Origin: Cunninghamia lanceolata | Taxonomy: Eukaryota; Streptophyta; Pinopsida; Cupressales; Cupressaceae | Direction: 5' to 3' | DNA length: 64,000 nt | NCBI GenBank assembly: GCA_027924645.1 | Contig: BSBN01001751.1 | Location: forward strand, 806,001-870,000 | Part shown: piece after piece, positions 55,805 to 64,000 of the stretch | Position numbering within the stretch: position 1 is the stretch's first letter | Layout of the letters: every line of letters begins with the position of its first letter | Notes under the pieces: generated by a model | Database searches by the model: none | Seen by the model: only the letters and a program-made list of their open reading frames with translations | Told to the model about the DNA's origin: nothing | Translations under genes and position numbers: made by a program

Positions 55805-57535
55805 AGTTTCACATTATTTTACCATTTACACTAGGATTATTTCATGTCTTTTACTAACAAAGATTTAATAGTATCAAATTCTATTTGCATGATTAACTAC
55901 AATAATGACTAATAAGTTGCATCATTTTCTTAATTTTGCTTAACTGTAATTCAACGGTGTTTCATGTACATACCTGTAATTTGCAACCTCTTGTTGATAA
56001 TGATTTACCGTTTAAACCTTTAACTATTTACCATTCCCGTTCTGTTCAGCTCCTGAATCGCATTCATCCAACTAAGTGAGGCTCTCTACAATTTTTACTC
56101 TTGAAATGCAATTGTGAAAATATCATCATTGCCTTTTACTTTTATCTTATTCAAATTCTACATCTTTACTGTTACTTTTATCTTATTCAAATTCTACTTT
56201 ATCCATTTAACCTCTGAACCTAATCAGGTCTACCCCTACATCTTAAAGTTTGTACATTTAAAATGTATATGTAAAGGATGAGATACAAAACCTGATTATA
56301 CTCTAATACAACACTATTCTAGCATCTCACATGCAAATAAATTTGTACATGACATACAAATTTAACTTAACACTATATTTCCTCAAAACCTTCATACTTC
56401 ACGAAATACTAGGAATTTCTAGATGGTTCAAAAAATAACCCTTAATCATTTTTACACAAAATTCACTAGTACTTCCTGTTTTCCTTAAGACTGTGTATTT
56501 TTTTATTTTCAAGCATTTGTCACAATACTTACCCTTTTCCCTTACCACCAAGCAAACAAGGCCACAACAAAACAAAAGAAACAGGATCCTCATTTTGCTA
56601 AAGGGTAAAATGGGGCATGTTGTGAACATCACAACTAGAAACCAAATAAAACAACCAAATTCAAACCATTAAAGAAACAAAATGAAGTAAATTCATAACT
56701 TCTAACTTCCTCGTATGCAAAAATGTTATTCATCATAAAATAAATGTATTCAATAGTGTGCCTAAACCCCTTCAAAAGAGACTTAAGTGTGTACCTTTGA
56801 TTAATAATCCTCATCTTGAAAATGAATTGAAAACACCAGTGACCGGTGTTAAGCTACATAGTTGAGTTCATCCCTCATAGCCAACCAGATAGAGCCTTGT
56901 TGCCAGCAGGCATCCATGGCCCTGACAAGGTTATCATTGCAATTCCCCTAAGTAGAGCCCTATTGCCATCATGCGTCTATAGCCCCAGTAGAGTTACTTA
57001 GATGGCCTAATCAAGATTTTTAGTATAATCCTTTTTTTTTAATTTTGTATTGATATATAAATTCATGAGATATTATCATGTAAGCTCATTATGCAAGGTG
57101 TAGTCACTTGCTATTTTAAGCTGAGAATTGAAATGGTAGCAAGGGTGACCTCTGATTTTTCACTTAACACCTACACTGGTGTGTTCAACAAACCCAAGGC
57201 TATTAAGTGTATCATTATCAAAATCTCCTTGAATGTTTCCATTTACAGTTATTGAATAAATACTTTACCGAATAAACAACCTCTCCCATTCATGAAAGTT
57301 TAACAAGTTATGCATAAATTTCAAATGATTTACCTGAATATCCCAAATTTTGTTGTTTTTAGTGGTTGCCAATCTGCTCTAGTATACTCTGAAACAAAAT
57401 GAACATCCCAACAAAAGAAACAAAACACACGACAAAACACACCAAAACAACCAACAAAACAAACAAAAAAACAAACCAAACAACACACAACTGTACATTA
57501 TTTACAATATGGTACATAATAGGACTAACTCACAC
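55805..57535. other. non-coding spacer between E pol and its downstream ORF
   Basis: AT-rich, with an A/C simple-sequence tract at about 57400-57490 (repeated acaaaacaaacaa). No domain is seen on either strand. In elements with a downstream ORF this space can hold splice signals, but I could not identify one. Confidence 0.45.
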
Positions 57536-58640
57536 TTTAAGCTTGGAAATAATTCTTTAGATGTTGACCATTAAAAGGTAATGGCACATCATCACCAGTC
57601 AAAGTTTTAAGCCTAAAGGTGTTGTCTCCTATAATTTCTGAAACCTATAGTGGACCTAACCACAGTTTATCAAAATTTCCATGATTCCCTTTTTTTCTCA
57701 TGGGCTTTGTCCCAACATAATACCAAATCTAATATCTTGAATGTCTTCACTTTTGCTATCTTATCAAACCACCTTTTAACTATAGCCTGATGTTTTGTGA
57801 ACTTGTCAATAACTTGATCCCTTTTCTCATCTAACTGTAACAACTAGATCAGCCTAGCCTCTCTATGGTCATCAAACCCTAGATACTCATTGGCAAATTT
57901 CCATGTAGGAATTCTTAAATTTACTAGAAGTATGGGATCAGTCCCATACACTAAGTGATATGGTGCATTTCCTAAAGTTGCCTTAACTTTCATCCTGTCT
58001 ACCCACAATGCATATTTCAACAATGTATTCCATTCTTTGGGGTCTTTTGCAATCATCTTTTTGATGATGTCTAACAAGATTTTATTAGTGGATTTAGCTA
58101 ACCCATTACCCTGAGGATAATAATTAGAAGAAAACTTAAGAACTATCCCATATTCAAATACCCATTTAGAAAATTTCAAAGAAGAGAAAGTAGGGCCATT
58201 GTCACATACCAGAGAATAAGGAGCCCCAAACCTGGTGATGATATTCTCTTCAAGGAATTTAATGAGTACATCAGTAGTGGAAAATTTACAGCATGTTGCT
58301 TCTATCCATCTAGTACAATAATCTGTCACTGTCAGTATGAACTTGTGTCCAGCAGATGATGGAGGATTGATAACCCTGATGAAATCTAGTCCCCATTGTG
58401 CAAACGGCCTAGACTCTATAACTGGCTACAATGGATGAGCCTGATATCTCCCTTTGTCTATTGTGATTTGACATATGTGACAACTTCTGATGTGGTTTTC
58501 TATATCTTTAAATATCATGGACCAATAGTACACTAACCTCAAAATTTTATGAGCAGTGGCTAGATGAGAACCATGAGTTGTTCCATACTTATCATGCAAT
58601 TCCAACAATACTTTATCTACTTCATCTCTGTTCAAGCATC
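57536..58640 (-). pseudogene. gypsy E integrase
   Basis: This is a Ty3/gypsy integrase of Tat type. The zinc domain has DKYGTTHGSHLATAHKIL and SCHICQITIDKGRYQAHPL. The catalytic core has VTDYCTRWIEATCCKF (first Asp) and YSLVCDNGPTFSSLKFSKWV (second Asp). The third catalytic position reads NGLAKSTNKIL, Lys where Glu is expected. A C-terminal module ends TLTGDDVPLPFNGQHLKNYF near 57540, typical of the lineage. Stops at about 57843 and 58425 interrupt it. No chromodomain is visible. Confidence 0.9.
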
Positions 58641-59094
58641 TTAAGTATACACCCTCATGATCTTTTTTGAACAGTAAACCTCCCTACACCATATACCTCT
58701 GCACTTTAATTTTCAATGCTCTCATTTGAGAAGATTTCATTTAATTTGGATACCTTCTAAATATGAGGAATGTATTCAGGTCATCATACCAACCTGGTGT
58801 ATCATTAGTGTTTAACACATACTACTATTTTACCAAATTGGGATCAGTATTAGCTATTGTTTGTACTAAAACTTGGCCTCTGACCAACTTCATGGGAATG
58901 ATCTCCATATCAAACTCCTACAACACTATGATCCACTTTGCTCTTTTCTCCCCAGGCTCATTTTGCATTAATAACATTTTTACTGCTGCATTAGGTACTA
59001 TGGCTTTTACCTGGATTCTCAAGGTGTAATGCCTAAATTTTTTCACTACCCACACTAATGCAAAAGCCTGCCTTTCTGTGTTTAAATACTTCAA
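58641..59094 (-). pseudogene. gypsy E RNase H (RT-linked) C-terminal part and linker
   Basis: The frame continues from RT after a stop: LKYLNTERQAFALVWVVKKF (Glu position), RHYTLRIQVKAIVPNAAVKM, then a stop, and EIIPMKLVRGQVLVQTIANT, the Tat-type ending where KLVKGQxLA is usual. It joins to the integrase zinc domain through a short non-conserved linker. Confidence 0.82.
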
Positions 59095-60236
59095 CTATGC
59101 ATCCTTCAGAGGGGCACTCATAAAAGTGATGGGTTTCTCTTCATTCTCTTCTCCCTTTTGTGTTAGAGCAACTACAACTGAATGTTCGGATGCAAACAAA
59201 TAAATGTAAAAAGGCTTAGTATAGTTCAGACTAGCTAACACAGGAGCATCAAAAATAGCCTCTTTAATGTCCTCAAAGGTAGCCTTAGCCATTGGCATCC
59301 ACTCTATTTTAGCATCTTTTTTCAACATTGCATTTAATGGCTGCACGATTTCTGCAAATCCTGTGATAAACTTTCTAACAAAGTTAATTTTACCAAAGAA
59401 AGACTTCAATTCCTTTTTACTGCTAGGCAATTGTAGCTGCTTAATTCCCTCTACTCTATCTGGGTCAATGGATATCCCATTCTCAAAAATAATATGCCCT
59501 AACAACTTCCCCACGGTTACACCAAATGAACATTTCTTTGAGTTAAAAGAGATTCCATACCTTTCGCACCTTTTTAGCACTCTCCTTAAGTCTTCTGCAT
59601 GTGTAGATGCATCTTTAGAAAATATAGTCAAATCATCCAAGTAAATAACAATACATTTACCTGACAATCCACAAAATGCAATGTCCATGGCTCTTTGAAA
59701 TGTGGCACCTGCATTTATTAAGCCAAATGGTATTCTCTTGTATTCATATTTACCCCATTTGCAAGTGAATGTTGTTTTTAACCTATCCTGTTTGTCTACT
59801 AGAACCTGGTTATACCCTAAGAATCCATCTAGAAAGGACATCATCTTAGCTCCATTTACTACCTATAGTACTTCATCTATTGGAGGCAAAGGGTAATTAT
59901 CTTTTTCCGATGCCTGATTAGGTTTCTAAAATCAACACAAAGTCTAATATCCCCATTTTTCTTCCTTATAGGCACTAAGTTAGCTACTCAGGTTGAATGC
60001 CTCACTGGAAAAATTATCCTAGCTGACAACAATTTCTTAACTTCCTCAAAAATCAAAGGCTCTAATATAACATTTACTGGCCTATGTTTCTGCCTAAATG
60101 GTTTCACCCCTGGTCTTAATGGTATTATGTGGGTTATAATAGAGGTGTCATAAGTTTTCAAATCTTCATAGGTCCATGCTATCACATGCTTATATTCTTT
60201 TAAAACTTCTACAATTTCTTTTCTCAACTCATCAAG
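59095..60236 (-). pseudogene. gypsy E reverse transcriptase
   Basis: Reads leftward: EIVEVLKEYKHVIAWTYEDL, HIIPLRPGVKPFRQKHRPVN, ARIIFPVRHST then a stop, NLVPIRKKNGDIRLCVDFRN, SFLDGFLGYNQVLVDKQDRL, FTCKWGKYEYKRIPFGLINA, GATFQRAMDIAFCGLSGKC and the catalytic VIYLDDLTIFSKD. Thumb and connection (LLGHIIFENGISIDPDRVEG, FFGKINFVRKFITGFAEIVQ) and the start of RNase H (PFYIYLFASEHSVVVALTQK, where the first Asp has become Phe-Ala-Ser) follow. Motifs are typical of the Tat lineage. Two stops at about 59985 and 59865 break the N-terminal part. Confidence 0.92.
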
Positions 60237-61123
60237 ACAAGATTTTCTGATTGAAACATTCTGTGGATTCTATTTTGTCCCTAAGTTGAAGGGATCACAT
60301 TTACCTCCTTCTGTTTTGGGGAGATCTTTCTAACTACACCATCAAAATCAAAGATCTTTTCCAATTCTATCACCCTTTTGGGTAGGAAATTACTTTTCAA
60401 GTCTATTATGTCTTCCTCATCCCAAGATACATCAGGTCTTTCCTATTCATCAATGATTTGTGTTTCAAACACCTCATTACAAGTGAGAAAGTCTACAATC
60501 CGTTGGTCTCCTTCAAATACTTGGAAATGAGTGACATTATCAGGTATGCTTGGTACATTTACTAGTTCTACTACAAATCATTTCAACCTTGATAATGTCA
60601 AAGGTTCTAAGGTGCTAGCAGCAATTGCTAATGCATCCGGTCTTTGATTTAGCTCCCTAGGGATATGTTCAATGTTAAAGGCATCAAAAGACTCGATCAG
60701 ATCCCATATCCTATGCCTGTAACTAACCATTTTCCTATAATTACATGCATACAATTTCCTGACTTGTTTAACCACTAACTCAGAGTTAGAAAATACCTTG
60801 AGCACCCTCACTTTTTTCTTAATGGCCATAACAAGTCCATAAATCAGAGCCTCATACTCTGCTACCTTGTTAGTGCAAGGAAATTGGAGTCTATATGCCG
60901 CCAAAAATGATTTACCACTTGGATCAATGAGTTCAACCCCTGCCCCTGCCCCTTGCTTGGATTTAGATCCATCACATTTTAATGTCTAGATGTCACTCTT
61001 GTTCTTTTGACCTTGAAATTTTGCTTTAATAGGAATCACTTGACTTGTCTCCTGTTCTGCAAAGGCATACCTATTTTCATGTGTCTATATCTGAACTATA
61101 GGTATCCCTGCATTTTTGGTTTG
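60237..61123 (-). pseudogene. gypsy E additional RNase H upstream of RT
   Basis: A second, archaeal-type RNase H lies before RT. LKCDGSKSKQGAGAGVELID gives the first Asp, FPCTNKVAEYEALIYGLVMA the Glu, and FSNSELVVKQV the third position, where Asn replaces the expected Asp. IPRELNQRPDALAIAASTLE gives the final Asp. The segment after it (VPSIPDNVTHFQVFEGDQRI) leads to RT. An extra RNase H marks the Tat lineage; from memory some Tat clades carry it ahead of RT, as here. The frame is cut at 61123 by the D2 LTR, so protease and Gag of E are absent. Confidence 0.85.
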
Positions 61124-61969
61124 TAATGCAGGAGCATCCAGTGGTGTAAGGGCAATCTTGCATCACCCAAAAAAAGATGTGTTTCAAAATTGTTGATGTT
61201 CTTTCCATTTCTTTTCAAAATTTGTGGTTCTAATTCCATAATTGCTTGAATAATGATGTAGAACTTTCAAATTTTCCAAACTGCTAAAAAATAGTAACCT
61301 GCTATTTTTAGAAAGTTTGCATTTGAGCACAGATTGAAGTAAAAATTTACAGGAAGTTACATAACAAAAATATAAGACCTTTGGCGAAGGAATCACACAA
61401 AGATCATTTGCTAGCTAAAAGATATTAAAATTTCTGTTTCCTGAAAAATGCCTGAAAAAATATTCAAACTCGTGTTTGAGGCACTATACGGCCCCGTACA
61501 GGCCCGAAAATGGCCAGAACTGGCACAGCCGGTTATTAGCATGTAGAGCACTCTGCGAGCTTTCTGACGCATAAAACAGTTCATCAATCGGACAACCGGA
61601 TCAAAAGTTGTGGCTCCCGAAAGTTGACCTATTTTTGGAGGGAGATGCAAATTTCAAAATTAGGTTGTTGGCCGCCAAAAAGGCTATTAATATCCATTTG
61701 TGGGAACCCTAGGTGGTAGTAGAGTTAAGGGGGGGAAGTGTAGAGTCAAGAATAGCGGGAAAACAGAAACCCTAGCTAATTTGGGGTTACAGAAGGTAGA
61801 TGATTCTAGAGTCTTGGGAGAGGAAGCTGTAATGTGTGGTAGCCTGTGGAGGGTTAATTCCTCTTATTGTAATTGAGCTTCTATAATGAGTTGCCCAGAT
61901 CAATAAAAGAAAGTTCTATTTTCTATGTTCAATTTCTGTTGTTGTGTGTTTTGTAATTTACCCCCTTCA
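61124..61969 (+). repeat. 5' LTR of gypsy D2
   Basis: 846 bp, ending CCCCCTTCA like D1. The start reads taatgcaggagcatcc where D1 has tgatgcaggagcatcc, a change in the terminal dinucleotide. It shares the whole layout with the D1 LTR. It interrupts gypsy E. Confidence 0.87.
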
Positions 61970-61974
61970 TCAAG

Positions 61975-61986
61975 TGGTATCAGAGC
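61975..61986 (+). other. primer-binding site of D2 (tRNA-iMet)
   Basis: TGGTATCAGAGC, consensus, five bases after the LTR end. Confidence 0.9.
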
Positions 61987-62073
61987 AAGGATTCCTGAGT
62001 GTGTAGACAGATAGTCGACCGTGAGGTAGTTTGCACCATGACCTGAGGTTGTGGGTTTGCTGTGGAGACCAAG

Positions 62074-63279
62074 ATGCCTCCACAAAGAAATTGTGTTGGG
62101 AGGAATTCTTTGATGGAAGAGGGTTTTAGAGCCCTACAAAGGCAGATCGATTCATTGCAAGAGGAGCTGCGAAGAGGGTTTGATCTGAGAACAAGAGAAG
62201 AAAGCAATGATGAAGCTGACGAAGAGTTATCTGAGGATGAACAAGAAGCTACAGGAGATCCTGCAGAAGTTAGGTTGTTGAGGGCCATTTTGAAGATCAG
62301 AAAGAGGCCTAGGATCAAAGTTTCTACATATTCTGGAGATTTGAATCCGGAACAGCTTATTGATTGGATCAATGACATGGAGGAGTATTTCAAAAATGAA
62401 GATGTGGAGGACCCAGATTGGGTCAAGTTTGCAAAAACAAAGTTGAAGGGCCACACCAGTATTTGGTGGAAGGAGGTCCAATTAGAGAGGAATAGAAGAG
62501 GAAAATGAAAGATCACTAGATGGGATCGGATGGTGGAGAAACTGAAGAAGCAGTTCATTCCTGTGGACTATGAGATGGAGTTGTTGAAGAAGCTACAAGG
62601 TCTGAAGCAAGGTAACAAGTCTGTTAAGGAGTATATAGAAGAGTTTTATAAAATTACTATCAAGATAGGCCATGCAGAGCCCAACAAGGAGAAGGTAGCC
62701 TGTTACATTAATGGGTTGAGGCTGAGTATTCAAGAGGAGCTGAGCCTGGTTAGAATGACCACCATAGAAGATGCATACCAGTTTTCCCTGAAGGTGGAAG
62801 AGAAGATGAATAAAAGATTTGACAGCAAGCAAAGGGGAAGAGGTCAAGGCGGAAGGACTGGTGGAAAACCCTATGGGAGCTGAAATGAAGATTCAAAGAA
62901 AAATGAAGAAGTCGGCACCAGTCAAAATTAGAGAGGAGATAATACCTACCACCCTCATGACCAGAACAATGGTGAGCAAAGAGGAAGAGGAAGAGGCAGA
63001 CCTGGGCAAGGACCCGGAAGAGTAGGTTTCAAAGGAACCTGTTTCCAATGTGGAGAAGAAGGGCATCGAGTATATGAGTGTCTACAACATCAAGGAAGGA
63101 CAAATAGAAGACCTGAAGGTAATGCACGAGTTGCACATGTAGATGAAGATGCACAATCTGAGCATTCTGAAGATGCTGAAAGGGGAGAAACCCTAGTTGT
63201 TAGAAGAACTTTGCTGAATGAGGAGAAATAACCCAATCAGAGGAAGAGTTTATTCTGCACAAGGTGCAAATGTGAAGGT
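62074..63279 (+). pseudogene. gypsy D2 Gag with zinc knuckle
   Basis: This is the Gag of a Ty3/gypsy element. I take the ATG at 62074 (MPPQRNCVGRNSLMEEGF) because element C also starts MPP and the preceding in-frame triplet is GTG. A helical acidic N-terminus is followed by the gag core: VSTYSGDLNPEQLIDWINDM, TKLKGHTSIWWKEVQLERNR, a stop, KLKKQFIPVDYEMELLKKLQ, VACYINGLRLSIQEELSLVR. An RG-rich tail (SKQRGRGQGGRTGG) comes before a stop at 62881. An intact zinc knuckle CFQCGEEGHRVYEC (63040-63081) lies in another frame. The copy ends at 63279, where H2 inserted just before the protease. It shows what D1 lost. Confidence 0.88.
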
Positions 63280-64000
63280 TGTCATGCCCACATTTGCCAT
63301 GCGGTCACAACACGCATCACACTTGTCATGTCCAGATTTGTCATGTGGTCATGACACGAAATATCAAAAATTTTCCCATGCTTCCCTAGAAACCCCCTCG
63401 CACGCATAAATGTGCTAGGTGGCATACGCTTAAGGCGTAAACAATACAGTTGTCAGCGGGGTAATACACACACGTGCGCGTACCCAAATGCAAGAAGGCC
63501 AACAAGGGGGTCATCGTGACATGGTTAACATCGCTACAAGGGTTAAACTTACTAAACTACTAAACCCTAAATTCTGGGAAAATCTGGCAGCATAATGCCT
63601 CACGGGCGTGAGTGGGGTTTATTGCACTAACACTAATCTTGATCACGAGGTCTCCTGATAGGATTAATAAATTTCTTACAACTCCCTAATTACATTGAAA
63701 TTATAGTTGATTGAGTTAATGGCACATTTTTCAACAAAGTCTGATCATCTGTTCTCCCTCATATTTTCTAAAATTTAATATAAAGTGGTTCTCCTAATTT
63801 TAGTATTTTCAACAAAGCTTGTACATTTGTTCTCCTTCCCGTTTCTCTAAATTTTATTTTATTTTGCTCTCTTTCATGTTCTCTATCAATCAGAGTTATC
63901 ACTGCATCCTTTACATTATTCCTAATTTCTTGGTAGATCAATTCTCTATCAATCAGAGTTATCTTTGCATCCTTTTCATTATTCATAATTTCTTGGTAGA
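63280..64000. mobile_element. TIR element H2 (left part, runs off the window)
   Basis: It starts TGTCATGCCCACATTT, the same terminus as both ends of H1. Similarity continues for about 190 bp (cacaacacgca, ctcgcacgcataaatgtgct, ggtggcatac...aacaatacag), matching the right H1 end best. It sits inside the D2 gag-pro region: D1 reads straight on at the same point (gaaggtaagtg). The presumed target copy on the left is aaggt. The right end is beyond the window. Confidence 0.78.
63881..64000. repeat. 63-bp direct repeat at window end
   Basis: ctctatcaatcagagttatc occurs at 63881 and 63944, with the following 40 or so bases also matching. A looser pair about 79 bp apart (ttttcaacaaag, about 63729 and 63808) lies just before it. 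Confidence 0.8.

Overview
The window looks like nuclear DNA from a large, retrotransposon-packed plant genome. It is AT-rich, has almost no intact open frames, and carries nested Ty1/copia and Ty3/gypsy LTR elements whose primer-binding sites match plant initiator tRNA-Met. A gymnosperm such as a conifer is my best guess, but it rests only on overall style (old, nested, diverged elements). I see no rRNA or tRNA gene, no CRISPR array, and no clearly intact host gene. The one host-type gene is a decayed plant-mobile-domain (PMD) gene on the minus strand at about 3.04-5.03 kb.

Layout, left to right. 1-3035: 3' end of a Sirevirus-like copia element (copia-1: RT, RNase H, two polypurine tracts, 3' LTR). 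3036-5105: PMD pseudogene with a TATA box. 5388-6005 and 11024-about 11480: an LTR split by element C. Element C (6006-11023, minus) has two LTRs, PBS, PPT and perfect TSDs but only gag and protease. 11.5-14.03: gypsy B1 gag/protease. 14.03-14.69: 3' end of a minus-strand gypsy (J). 14.69-18.51: gypsy D1 with LTR, gag, protease, RT, RNase H and the start of integrase. 18.6-19.25: a ladder of imperfect palindromes with a shared TTTAAA core, not explained by any gene. 20.96-25.07: copia-2, from 5' LTR to the start of RT.

25.07-27.15: minus-strand gypsy I gag, followed by a 42-bp minisatellite that is split by a 1,259-bp TIR element (H1, 27809-29067, TSD attgg). 29.71-29.89: a copia LTR 3' end. 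31.3-32.83 and 45.57-47.24: gypsy B2, split by a nested stack. That stack is a short-LTR non-autonomous element F arranged LTR-internal-LTR-internal-LTR (32832-45573). F's second internal copy is split by copia G (36168-43758, TSD attag). G has no pol but carries a gag C-terminal half and a large ORF of unknown function. 47.24-50.47: copia-3, from LTR to integrase. 50.47-61.12: a Tat-like gypsy E (minus) with an extra RNase H before RT and an env-position ORF of about 1,400 codons ending in a coiled coil and a membrane segment. 61.12-63.28: gypsy D2 (LTR and gag). 63280-64000: a second TIR element (H2).

None of the coding regions forms an uninterrupted protein, so they are called pseudogenes. 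The best leads for something new are the palindrome ladder, the two large non-pol ORFs in G and E with parallel architecture, the H TIR family, the covarying hairpin at the 3' end of every copia LTR, and the tandem F array.
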